Translations under genes and position numbers: made by a program
In this document: positions 33,187 through 43,529 of the stretch, one piece after another
How positions within the stretch are numbered: the first letter of the stretch is position 1
Layout of the letters: every line of letters begins with the position of its first letter
From: Selaginella moellendorffii
Taxonomy: Eukaryota; Streptophyta; Lycopodiopsida; Selaginellales; Selaginellaceae
Length of the DNA stretch: 64,000 bases
Direction of reading: 5' to 3'
Assembly (NCBI RefSeq): GCF_000143415.4
Contig: NW_003314266.1
Span: 3,480,398-3,544,397 of the forward strand
The notes under the pieces: model-generated
Seen by the model: only the letters and a program-made list of their open reading frames with translations
Database searches by the model: none
What the model was told of the DNA's origin: nothing

Positions 33187-34660
33187 GCCAACCTGAAGTC
33201 CGACAAATCTCCAACTTCCCCTGGAGACCTCCCCGACAGCCTGAGTATTTGACCCAATATCCAGCCGCACCTCCGAACAACTGGCGACAGCCCCGGAACA
33301 ACTACCTGCCACGACAATGGAACGCACCACCAAGATTCAACAACAACTACAACAACCGACCCTACTTCAATGACCGATACCAACAACCCGACAACCGGCC
33401 ATACCAACAATACCGACAAAACCAGATGGACTACAACAACAGCCAAGCCTATCCACGCTACCAGAATCAAGGGTATCAAGGCTACAACCGATATCAAGGC
33501 TATCAAGACCAGAGATATCAAGGCAACTACAACCACCGCTCATGGCAACCCCGAATCCCAAACCAGCCCGGCCCTCCGAGACTCGGACCGCCGCCGCCTA
33601 GACAGCCAGACCAACAGCAACAGCAACCACCGGCAACCAAACTCATCGAAGCCGACGAACTCCCATTTCCCGAAGAAGACCCCGAACCACAAGTTCTGGC
33701 AGTCCAGACTCAAGCACAACTTCGAGCACAGCACCAACAACGACCGGATAAAGACTCAAACACCAAAGATGACACGGGCTCAGAGCGCCCAAAACAAACC
33801 CTGGAGTGGAAGAAACGCCAACAGCTAGCTGCCAAAGTACAAAAGCACCTTACTCAACAGCCACCCGAACTAGTCATCCTCGACTCCGAAGACGAAGAAC
33901 AGCCCAAGTCAAGCACACAGCAACAGAGAAACCAGCCGACAGCTTCACCGGCACAACTCTTGGCCAACTCGATTGGAGATACAACTGTCGCCAAATCCAT
34001 CCTCACCCAGAACATCCAGATCATTGTCGGCCAGCTTCTGAAGATCGCTCCATATCTCGTCAACCAACTGGTAAGTCTGACTAACCCTCCGGACACACCT
34101 CCAATGGACGCCCCAGCACTGAATACCAGCAAGGACACTGTCGACGCCTTTCAAGCTGAGATACAACCCGGAGACTGCGACAATGAAGTTCCAACCATCG
34201 ACCTCCGAATCGGCCGACACCAAGTCCGAGGAGCCATGCTTGACGGTGGCTCTGGCGTCAACATCATTGAAGAGAGTCTCGTCCGACAAATCAACCTCGG
34301 TCTAGTTGAGCCAGCACCATTTAACGTCCGAATGGCCGACCACCGATCAGTCTGACCTCGAGGAATAATCCAGAACGTCATCACCAATATCAGAGGCATC
34401 AGAGTTCCAGTCAACTACGTCATCCTCAAGCTTCCGAAGGATTCCGACGGCTACGCAGTCCTCCTCGGACGCCTGTGGCTCAAACATGCTCGAGCAATGC
34501 ACAACTGGCCGACCAACCAGATCTTCCTCCAAGGCTCGCAAGGTCCAGTAACAGTCTCGACAAACTCGTCAAAACATCTTCCAACGAACATCCGACCGGT
34601 CGACCTCGAAGACTATGACCTCGAAACCGGCCTCGACGACTATGAAGAACAGCAAATACT
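33187..34660 (+). pseudogene. Linker and retropepsin region of the gypsy polyprotein
   Basis: Same frame as the gag core. A Pro/Gln/Asn/Tyr-rich linker (33249-33560) leads to the protease at about 34190-34520: GAMLDGGSGVNIIEES carries the DGGS form of the active site, which many plant elements have in place of DTGS, and LLGRLWLKHARAMHNW is the usual block at the end. A TGA at 34353 and another at 34661 interrupt the frame; both sit where CGA (Arg) is expected. Retropepsin would cut gag-pol. Confidence 0.8.
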
Positions 34661-36310
34661 CTGAGCCTACCCCGACCTCGAACTGCTCGCCGAAATCGAC
34701 ATCTTCAGAGTAGAAGCCGACTTCAGCCGAGAGCGACCTCAGCTTACCGAAGCATTGAAGAACCCGACAACCAGAGACACCACCATCGCCACTCAGCCAG
34801 CATTCATTGTTGACTCCGACCAGAAAGTCATCTATGTCTCGACAATACCGACCAACCAACCTCTCGAGAAGATCAACCTTGCCACCGACCAGAATCAGCA
34901 TCACATCATCCTCGCCAAAGACATCTCTGAGAGTTTCTGGAACAAAGGCCTGAGACTCCTCCGGAAGAAAAAGCACTTGTTTGCTTGGAGCTACAAAGAC
35001 CTGAAAGGAGTCTCGCCGGACTTATGTCTGCACACCATCACCCTCCTCCCAGATGCCCGGCCGAAGCGACAGGCACCTTACCGGATGAACCCAAACCTCA
35101 TGGAGCAAGTCAAGAAGGAGCTCAACAAACTCCTCGAAGTTGAATACATCTACCCGATCCAGAATCCGATCTGGTTGTCTCCTCTGGTCGTTGTGCCGAA
35201 GAAAAACGGCAAGCTCCGAATCTGCGTCAACTACAAGCAGCTCAACGACGTAACCGAGAAAGATATCTTCCCGATACCCTTCACCGACGAAGTTCTTGAT
35301 GCAGTCACCGGACACGAAATGTACTCCTTCCTTGACGGATTTTCTGGCTACAATCAGATCACCATCGCCCAAGAAGACCAGCACAAGACAGCATTCATCA
35401 GCCCATGGGGAGCATACGCCTACTGAAGAATGCCTTTCGGCCTCTGCAATGCACCCTTCACTTTCCAGCGACTCGTCACCAACACCTTCCGAGACTACCT
35501 CACCGACTTCATGCGAGTCTTCATGGACGACTTCAGTGTCTTCAGCTCTGAAGACCGCCATCTCAAATGCCTCGAGAAATGCCTCGAGAAGTGTGAAAAA
35601 AATAACATCGCCCTCAACCCCGAGAAATGCGCCTTCTTCGTCAAGTCCGGAGTACTTCTCAGCCACATTGTCTGCAAAGATGGCATACTCATCGCCAAGG
35701 ACAAAGTCGAAGTCATACTTCAGCTCGACCCGCCAAAGAACCAGAAGGAACTCCGAAGATTTCTCGGCAAGATCAAATACCACCGAAGATTCATCCACAA
35801 GTACGCCGACATCACCAAACCTCTCACCGACGGCCTCCGGCTCGATGCCCAGTGGATCTGGTCGGACACTCCAGACAGCATTTGACAACCTCAAGCTCAA
35901 GCTCACTACCGCACCAATACTCGCCAAACCAGACTGGACCAAAGAGTTCCATATCCACGTCGACACCTCTGACATCGGCACTGGCACAGTGCTTAGCCAA
36001 GCCCAGAGGGACAACCGAGACCAGCCGATTTACTACACAAGCAGACTACTCACCTTGACAGAATGCAACTACACCACCACCGAGAAAGAAGCCCTCGGCA
36101 TGGTATACGCCCTCCAGAAGTTTCGGCACTACATTCTTTCGAGCAAAGTCATCTTCTTTGTTGACCACAAGGCCCTCCTTTACCTCATCAACAAGCCCAT
36201 ACTCTCCGGCCGAATTTCCAGATGGTTCCTTCTACTCCAAGAGTACAACTTCGAAATCGTCCACAAGCCCGGCCGACAGCATGAACAAGCCGACTTCCTT
36301 AGCCGCATCA
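34661..36310 (+). pseudogene. Reverse transcriptase and RNase H of the gypsy element
   Basis: Reverse transcriptase motifs run from about 34970: LFAWSYKDLKGVSPDLC, SPLVVVPKKNGKLRICVNYK, FLDGFSGYNQITIAQEDQHK, MPFGLCNAPFTFQRLV and the catalytic FMDDFSVF (35521-35545), ending near LGKIKYHRRFIHKYADITKP at 35765. A TGA at 35424, between Tyr and Arg-Met of the expected YRRMPFGL, interrupts it. Near 35880 the frame shifts. RNase H follows at 35884-36310 with FHIHVDTSDIGTGTVLSQ, TEKEALGMVYALQKFRHYI and FVDHKALLYLI. Together they copy the RNA to DNA and remove the RNA. Confidence 0.9.
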
Positions 36311-37640
36311 GCACCGGAGAATCGCCCGATCGACTCGTTGACGATTTGCCCGACTCCAACCTTTTCCGAATTTCAGTACCAGCAACATGGCTCGACGACA
36401 TCTTTGCCTACCTCAGCTCAGCAAAAGTCCCAGCTCAGCATACAACGCCAGACCAGAGAAAGACTTTTGTCTCGAAAACCCGCCGGTACTCCATCATCGG
36501 CGGCAGCCTCTACAAACTCGGCATCGACAACATACTTAGAAGATGCGTCAAAGTTCCAGAGACCCTCCGGATTATAAACGAAGCACATTCTGGACTGTCC
36601 GGCGGCCACTTCGCCTCCGACACAACCGTCTGGAAGATTCTCCAGTCAGGACTCTGGTGGCCGACAATGTGGCGAGACACCAAAGACTTCTGCCGGAAAT
36701 GCGACACCTGCCAGAGGAATCGACTTCCGCCGAAAACTCAGGGTCAACCGCTCAACCCAACCTTCCCGGTTGCGCCTTTCCAGAGATGGGGACTCAACTT
36801 CGTCGGACCCCAAATCACCACAGCCCAGAAGAACCAGTACATCATTGTCGCCACTGACTACGCCACCAAATGGGCCGAAGCAGCTCCACTCAAGCACGCA
36901 ACCGCCAAGGCAACAGCCAAGTTCATCTACGAGAACATCATCACCCGCTTCAGAACACCACTCGAACTCGTCACCGACCGCGGCAGCCACTTCATCAACG
37001 AAACCATCGGACACCTTACCGAAGAGTTCCAGATCCAACACAAGACATCAATGCCCTACTACCTGCAAGGCAACGGCCAAGCTGAAGCCACCAACAAGAC
37101 GCTCAAGACAATTCTCAAGAAAGTCATCAGTGATTCCGGCAAAGATTGGGACTAGAAACTCGGAGACGTTCTCTGGGCCTACCGGACAGCATACAAGATC
37201 ACCACCGACATGACACCATTCAAGCTCGCCTTCGGAATAGAAGCCATAACACCAATCGAGTTCATCATTCCCAGCATGCGTATCGTGGTGAAGTACAACC
37301 TAGATCCCCGGCACATCTTCCGGCAACGACTGCTTGAACTCGAGAAACTCAACGAGCTCCGACTCACCGCCTTGTGGACCCTCCACACCATCCAGAAGCA
37401 AAGAAAAGCCCGGCACGACCGAAGACTCACTCGAAACAAGACTCCGAAGTACTCTCCCGGCGATCATGTACTCTGGTATCGAGGACCAATCACTCAGCTC
37501 AGCAACAAGCTCAAAACCAAGTGGCAAGGACCTTTCATCATCACCGAACTCTACCCCAACTCGACAGCGAAAGTCGCCACCCTCGCCGGAGACTTCACCG
37601 AAACTGTCAACCTCAACAAGCTCCGACCATACTACGTCGA
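36311..37640 (+). pseudogene. Integrase of the gypsy element
   Basis: The HHCC zinc finger is at about 36575-36720 (HSGLSGGHFASDTT ... CRKCDTCQRN). The catalytic core holds the three acidic residues in IVATDYATKWAEA, VTDRGSHFINE and GNGQAEATNKTL (36840-37100). A TAG at 37153 replaces the expected Gln in DWDQKLGDVLWAYRTA. The C-terminal part (KTPKYSPGDHVLWY ... KWQGPFIITELYP) ends near 37640 with LNKLRPYYVD. No chromodomain is evident. The frame stays open past this point into the next ORF. Confidence 0.9.
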
Positions 37641-38148
37641 CCTCTGCAACATCCAGACCACCTTTCAGCAACACTTCCAACCGCAACTCGTTACCGGAAC
37701 TGAGAGATTCCCCGAACACTCTCCCGGCCACTCGAACCGAACACTCGACACCAGCCGTCCGTACCGAGAAGCAACACCAGATGATACCACAATGGGCATC
37801 ATCGACAATCAGCAAGCCTCATGGCATCAACAACGGCCAACACGCTACTCAGAAACCATCACCAGCAACTTCTCTCGGACAACCCTCCAGTCGCCACTCA
37901 ACTCGGCACAAAACGCTAAGTCCCAAGCTACCATCCGATCAACTCCACGAGATCAGATCTGCACCGTCCAACAACTCTCAATCTCAGCCGCCAGATCATC
38001 ATCTCCACAACAGATCACAGCCCTCAGATCTTGGCACACAATCGCCACCGTTCAAACTAAACCCCACCAAGTTTCACGGGACACAAACCTAAGTCGCCAA
38101 CAGCAGCTCGCCAGCACCCTTTCCAGCGCGCCACCAGCTCCAGCAACG

Positions 38149-40251
38149 ATGCCCAAGCGCAAGATGAGAGCCATCCCCCCAAGACGCCTCAGGTATGTCT
38201 GCCACAACTTGCCCAAGCTTCCGACCAAGGCAGTCAAGGCATGGCTGGTTGAGCAGGGGTTTGGCCAGCGCCTCGAGATCTTCAAAACCCCATTCGATCA
38301 CCACCTCGCCCGCAAGCTCGCCAAGAAGTATGACGAGAGCAGCAACACGATCTCGGACGACGTCAACACCATTGCCATCACGCCAGCCCTGCTCAGCAAA
38401 GTTTTCAAGGTCCCTCGAAAAGGACTCAACAAGTTCCCCAAAGAGGTTCCCAAGGTCATCCTCAAGCCAGGCGCATCCCCAACCACAGAAGGGCCCAAGT
38501 GGGAGGATGTTCTCTCTGAACACCAGGAGAAGCTGCGCGCCCTGCTCCTCCTCTACAACCTCTGCCCCACTGACAAATCTATCAGCAAACTTACCACCCA
38601 AGCCTATCACGCCATGGACCGAGGAGAGCGAGTCAACGTCGCCAGCCACCTGAACACTATGCTGGCGAAGCAATTGAAGAAAATCAACGAGAAACCTACA
38701 AGAGGCCAAACCATCTCCACCGTGATCTTCCAGATGCTCATCGCTTTGCACGCCGCCCACCCCGACAAGCAGCCCTGGTCTACCAGTTCCTCGACTGAAA
38801 ACAGCCAGGCTGAGGACGAAGACTCAGCATCGACCAACACCCTGCCCTCACCACCACACAAGAAGAAAGCCCAAACCTCCTCCTCGAAGCATAATCTGCC
38901 ACCCAGCCCCACCCCCAGCAAGACCAGCAGTGAAGACACCTCCTCCGACGAAGAATCTCCACCACCTCGCCGCCACAAGCTTTGTCAAACTTCTCAACGT
39001 AAGAACTACCACCACAGCATGGAGTACGTCGTCCTCACCGACGGGGACACCACGAACACCACAGAACCCTGCCACCACCAGCACCACCCAAGCCAACCCC
39101 AAGCTCGTTCACCTTCTCCAACACCAATCTTCAACAACTCAGAAGCTTTCACTGGCGACCAGCACCACGACAACAACGATTCCCATCACCCAGACAATAT
39201 CACCGCCAGCAACAGCAAGGTCTCCAGCGGGCACGTCAACTCCGGCAACGTCAAACCTCTCCATCCATCAGCAGCACCTCCGACTCTCAACACCACAGCA
39301 GAAGCCCCATTGAACTTCAGCAAAAATCCGAGCTCTTCATCAAATATTACAGCGCCTCATCTCGACCGTGTATCTTCAATGACCATAATTAAACTCGCGC
39401 CAACTCAGCACCGTCAAATCTTAACCAACTCGACAGATCAGCGCAGTCCATCTGCATCCACTCCGCATCAGCCACCTCAGCCGCAATCAACGCCCCAAAT
39501 CACGCCGGCCGACCCCATCAAGAACCCAGCTCCCGACTCAGTTTCAGCGCCCTACGGCTCGCCTTCAGCGCCTTCTCCACCAGCCCAAGCATCTCAGCCG
39601 CACCACCAATCCACCATGCCTCCACTCCAGTCCCAGGTATGCAAAGACAGAGCCTCCTCCGACCACGAAATCCGCCAAGAACACGAAGACAAGATGCAAG
39701 ATCCCGGATACCTCCATCGCAAGCTCTTCGAGGCTCTGGAGCGCCGCGCCAGTCATGACATCAGCCAGGCCATCCGAGGCCGCGTTCCCCAGGCTCAGGA
39801 CATCGCCCAGCACCTCTCCCGCGACGGCGCCTTCATCAACACCAGGAACGCAGTCCGCGCCGAGTTCTACAAGCCGCTCATCGCGGAGATCGGCAACCTC
39901 CACAACACCATTCACCACCTCCAGGGCGACATCCAGAGCATCAAGACAACGGCCGCCAGCTCTTCTCGCGCCAATAACAACCCCACTGGCCAGTAGAACT
40001 ACTGGCGAGACAAGTACCAGCACGGAGTCATCATCATCCAAGAGCACCAACAGCGCATCGAACATCTTGAAGCGCTCCTCGCCGAGTATGAGGATGATGA
40101 CAGCTCAAACCCGCCCGACAGTGAGCCCAACAATAACTTGACCCTTCCCCAGCAGCGCCGCCAACTACGACGCCTACAGCGAGCTCCGGAAGCAAACCAC
40201 CTTCCACACCAAGCAATGGACACTGATCATGGCCTCGAGGACGGAGCCTAG
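38149..40251 (+). CDS. Extra ORF downstream of integrase in the gypsy element
   Basis: The frame of integrase stays open through a Ser/Thr/Gln-rich link (37640-38148) into a long coding region. An internal ATG at 38149 (MPKRKMRAIPPRRLRYV) is a plausible start. The first 200 residues look globular (AWLVEQGFGQRLEIFKTPFD, ITPALLSKVFKVPRKGLNKF, FQMLIALHAAHPDKQPW). A very Ser/Pro/His-rich middle follows, then a helical C-terminal part (LFEALERRASHDISQAIRG ... LIAEIGNLHNTIHHLQGDI ... IIIQEHQQRIEHLEALLAE) likely to form a coiled coil. A TAG at 39994 is probably a nonsense mutation, since coding continues in frame to the TAG at 40249-40251, 16 bp before the LTR. Codon use follows the rest of the element. 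No transmembrane segment is evident, so it is not env-like. The function is unknown. Confidence 0.75.
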
Positions 40252-40267
40252 ATCAAGCAGGGGGCAG
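40252..40267 (+). other. Polypurine tract of the gypsy element
   Basis: ATCAAGCAGGGGGCAG sits exactly between the last stop codon and the 3' LTR; the purine core AGCAGGGGGCAG would prime plus-strand DNA. Confidence 0.8.
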
Positions 40268-40639
40268 TGGAAACCTCCCCTAACACATGCACGCCCAGGA
40301 GCAGCTCCACTCACGGCTGAAAGCCAAGTTCAAACGGCTACTAGTTTATTTCTATTCTAGGCATATGCTGGAGGTTAGAACTGCCAACAGAAGAGTGGTT
40401 TTGAAAGACCCCAGCGCAGCTAGGGTTCCCCATCTCCTTTCCCATTCCATTGTACTTCAAGACTCCTGAATCGCAACCCCCCTATTTGCATTATCTTTGA
40501 CTTGAGTCTCTCTCCCCGCCGATCCACCACTTCTTTCACCCCTCTTCAGCTGGCGACCTCAGGAGATCAGGTGCCAGCTCTCAGATCTAGTTCTAGCGGT
40601 AGCAGCATTCTCATCCACCTCACATTTTCCCATTAAACA
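40268..40639 (+). repeat. 3' LTR of the complete gypsy element
   Basis: 372 bp, TGGAAACC to AAACA, followed by the target duplicate ATATT at 40640-40644. Confidence 0.95.
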
Positions 40640-40644
40640 ATATT

Positions 40645-41150
40645 GTTGTCTATCATCCATTGGAAAGTTGCTAAAGCATTGTTCAAACCAAATGGCATCA
40701 CCAAGAAATTATACAAACTAAACAATGTACAAAAAGTAGTATTAAGAATATCTTCTTCAACCATCGGTACTTGCCAATACCCAGAAGCAAGATCTAGCTT
40801 AGTGAACTAACAACTTCTCCCTAGACAATCCAAGAGATCAATAGTGTAAGGAAGAGGGTACACATTTGGGATCGTCACTTCATTTAACAAACAATAGTCA
40901 ATGCAAAAACAAATATTCCCATTAGGCTTTGTCACAAAATGAGGTTCACATGCCCAAGGACTCCATGACTTTCGAATAACACCCTTCTCCAACATCTCCT
41001 TAACATTTGCATACAAAATCTTGATCTCTTTAGGTGACCGACGACAAATAGAAACCTTGATTAGATGAGCATCCCCAGTTGGAATCGGATGACATGTGGT
41101 AGAAAATAGGTCAAATTCAAAAAGATCGGAATATCCTTCATGAGTTAGTC
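40645..41150 (-). mobile_element. Older Ty3/gypsy element, reverse transcriptase 5' half
   Basis: The minus strand reads from right to left [91 protein letters not shown] and [15 protein letters not shown], which is the first two thirds of a gypsy reverse transcriptase. It stops at the ATATT target site and resumes beyond the inserted element at 29664. One stop after CLGRSC and loss of the catalytic DD region mark it as dead. To the right (41151-41324) it fades into unrecognised sequence. Confidence 0.9.
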
Positions 41151-41324
41151 AACTGCTGCAACATAAAGACTGTCAGAGGGATTAAAAAAGGGAAGAGTGG
41201 AACAAGACAGAAACATAGGAGGAAGTAATGGGGGGATAAAACTAATAGAAGCAGACGTAAAAATAAAGCGACGAAAAGGTACAAAAATGAAAGGAAAATG
41301 AGAGTATTTTATCTTATTCTTAAG

Positions 41325-41486
41325 TGTAGTACACCTTATCTCTCTCCCCTTAAGCCAATTGGAAAAGGAGCAATTACTTGATGAGAGAGCCCTTAGTGGC
41401 TATTTTATCCCCATTTATCCCCCAAGGTTCCAAGGATCCATGGTGACAGTATATCCAAATCTCATCCCATAATCACATGCGCTACA
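41325..41486 (-). repeat. TRIM LTR (3' in element orientation)
   Basis: 162 bp, TGTAGTACACC to GCGCTACA; next to the purine tract at about 41487-41501. Confidence 0.85.
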
Positions 41487-41806
41487 CTCACCCCCCCTTC
41501 AGAGATGTCAATGTCCTCATTGACTATTGATTAACCAGCACTTCCATTTCCACACTCAATCTCCTTCCATTGTGTAGACTAGCTATTCCATGTGAGGCAA
41601 CTAGTCATCCACCCGTACCACAGTCCCACGGTGGATACCTTCGTCCGTGGATACTCCACACAAGAGGAAGGATATACGCATGGATGTCCAATACGTACAA
41701 TTTCAAATTTAGGGGTAGAAATATACTTTGCTCAAGGGTATATTATATTTTTAAGTAGCCATTAATCAATGAGAATTGAACCCGTGCCATTTTCTCTGAT
41801 ACCAAC

Positions 41807-41968
41807 TGTAGCGCACCTTATCTCTCTCCCCTTAAACCAATTGGAAAAAGGGCAATTGCTTGATAAGAGAGCCTTTAGTGGCTATTTTATCCCCATTTAT
41901 CCCCCAAAGTTCCAAGGATCCACAGTGACAGTATATCCAAATCTCATCCCATGATCACATGCGCTACA
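41807..41968 (-). repeat. TRIM LTR (5' in element orientation)
   Basis: 162 bp, TGTAGCGCACC to TGCGCTACA; next to the tRNA-Met-type primer site at about 41793-41806. Confidence 0.85.
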
Positions 41969-42640
41969 TTAAACTTGCTTTATGCTCTATTTCGTTAAAG
42001 TGGGATTTATTCAGTAAAATGGGACTAAGTACAAATTTTCAAGTATTTGAAAATGACGTGAAATTATATGTTTTTTGTCCAGGGGCTAGACATATCTGGG
42101 GCATGGTGACTAGCGCGGTGACTTTATGTCCAGACTGAGTCTATCTGGTTGTATAATAAATTTCATTATCAAGGTGAACAAGCCAAATCTGAAGCTAAAG
42201 AAGAGCGATGGCATGCGCGCACCACTATTTGTTTGTTCATTGAGCGTGTGGTGAGCTTTCCAAGATGAACGTCATTCCTATTAGCCAGACATATAACTTA
42301 ATGGTGAGAACATTTAGATATTATTCAATGTTATCTTTTTCTAACGAATCTAATTGTGAAGGTGTAGCAAGAGGCATTGCTAGTCTGGAGAAGTCATTTA
42401 ACTCATTTGACCCTTAGTGTATTTTCATGAAACTAAATAACATTCATATTATTAAGGAATTTCTCTAGTACCTTTTTTTTACGACATAGAGGCTTGCATT
42501 TCTTTCAAAGGTGATTTAGTAAAAGGCCTGAGGGCACATGCCATTCTATTTCTCAGACCGGTATTAAGATATACTAGTGCAAAGGGAAAAAGGTATTTGG
42601 TGATCAAGTAAATGGCATGAGGGCACACGCCATTATAAGC

Positions 42641-42898
42641 CTAAGCGCTAGTGGACACTTCCTTTTTGGTACTCTCAGCGGTACTATCATCCTTCTCCAG
42701 GTCAGTTGTTTTGCTTTGGATTGTTGTCTCTGACGTTACTGGGGCGTTCTCGATAGTTGTTAATGTTGCCGTTTGTTCAGAAAAATGATCACCTGGAGTA
42801 TAGTACGGGGAGTTTGGAAGACTTATATATTCTACATCTTCACCTATCTCCTTCTCCGTCTCCTTTTCTGCCTCACTTACAGATTTTGTGCTTGCCAT
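42641..42898 (-). CDS. Small acidic Ser/Thr-rich ORF within the transposon
   Basis: 85 residues from an ATG at 42898 (MASTKSVSEAEKETEKEIGE) to a TAG at 42641; the frame is open further upstream to 43000. It is rich in Glu, Ser and Thr with no hydrophobic segment. Palindrome copies lie just beyond its stop (42611) and upstream (43021, weak). It may be a third gene or a detached exon of the transposase gene. No similarity is recognised. Confidence 0.35.
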   Translation of the reverse strand: MASTKSVSEAEKETEKEIGEDVEYISLPNSPYYTPGDHFSEQTATLTTIENAPVTSETTIQSKTTDLEKDDSTAESTKKEVSTSA

Positions 42899-43529
42899 GA
42901 GAACGCTCTTCACCCTAAAGTATGGAGTTCGTTGTGTTATAAAAGGAAACCAACACACACGCTGTAAGGGAATGATGGTACATAAAGCACGTAAGCCCAC
43001 AATATGGGTTTATATGCCATTGATATGGGCCACACACCATATTATTAGATTTATGCACGTGTGATTGGTAAATGCATATGTCACATCATCTTTGTTTTAC
43101 CTCACACACTATATCAGGCCTAATGAACCATATCACATGTGCGCACATGCTATATATATGGAGAAGTATTATGCAAGGATAGAAAAATTCAATGCATGAT
43201 TGTGGAGAGCAATGGCATGAAGCCACATGCTAAATAACATTTTAGAGAAAGAATTAAAATAGAAACATGCAAACAGTACTGAGTGGACCAAGACTTAGAA
43301 GTGCACAATTGAATGAGGTATTTCTAATAAATACTTCACTCACCTCATATAGGAATGGCTACCACTCTCAAATGGCGTATCGCCTCATGCCATCACCTCG
43401 CAATTTGTTATAACAATCCGATGAATTCATATTCGGCTTGTTCACCTTGAACTTTAAGTAAGATTTGCTAGAACAACTAAGAATTTATACTTGTTATTTG
43501 TATCATCTCACCTAGGAATGGCGTAAGGC

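Larger units (their letters stand above)
29670..40639 (+). mobile_element. Complete Ty3/gypsy LTR retrotransposon, 10,970 bp
   Basis: LTRs at 29670-30041 and 40268-40639 are both 372 bp, start TGGAAACC and end AAACA, and differ at about nine positions (2.4%). The flanks are ATATT on both sides (29665-29669 and 40640-40644), a perfect 5-bp target duplication. Inside, in order: primer-binding-type site, gag, protease, reverse transcriptase, RNase H, integrase, then an extra ORF, then a purine tract next to the 3' LTR. The integrase position after RNase H marks it as Ty3/gypsy; QGNGQAEATNKTL and FMDDFSV resemble the non-chromovirus (Tat/Athila-side) lineage. Several nonsense codons and frame changes make this copy non-autonomous now, although low LTR divergence shows that insertion was fairly recent. 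Confidence 0.95.
41325..41968 (-). mobile_element. TRIM element (miniature LTR retrotransposon), 644 bp
   Basis: Two direct repeats of 162 bp (41325-41486 and 41807-41968) flank 320 bp. Each repeat starts TGTAG and ends CTACA; the second has the perfect inverted ends TGTAGCGCA/TGCGCTACA. Read on the minus strand, the repeat at 41807-41968 is followed by TTGGTATCAGAGA, the usual site complementary to initiator tRNA-Met, and a G-rich purine tract (GAAGGGGGGGTGAG) precedes the other repeat. Flanks TTAAG and TTAAA are a 5-bp target duplication with one mismatch. There is no coding capacity, so it would depend on other elements. The LTRs differ at roughly a dozen positions. Confidence 0.9.

Noticed and set aside
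35022-36014. A 330-codon minus-strand ORF across the gypsy reverse transcriptase
   Set aside because: It is the antisense shadow of clearly conserved reverse transcriptase and RNase H sequence.
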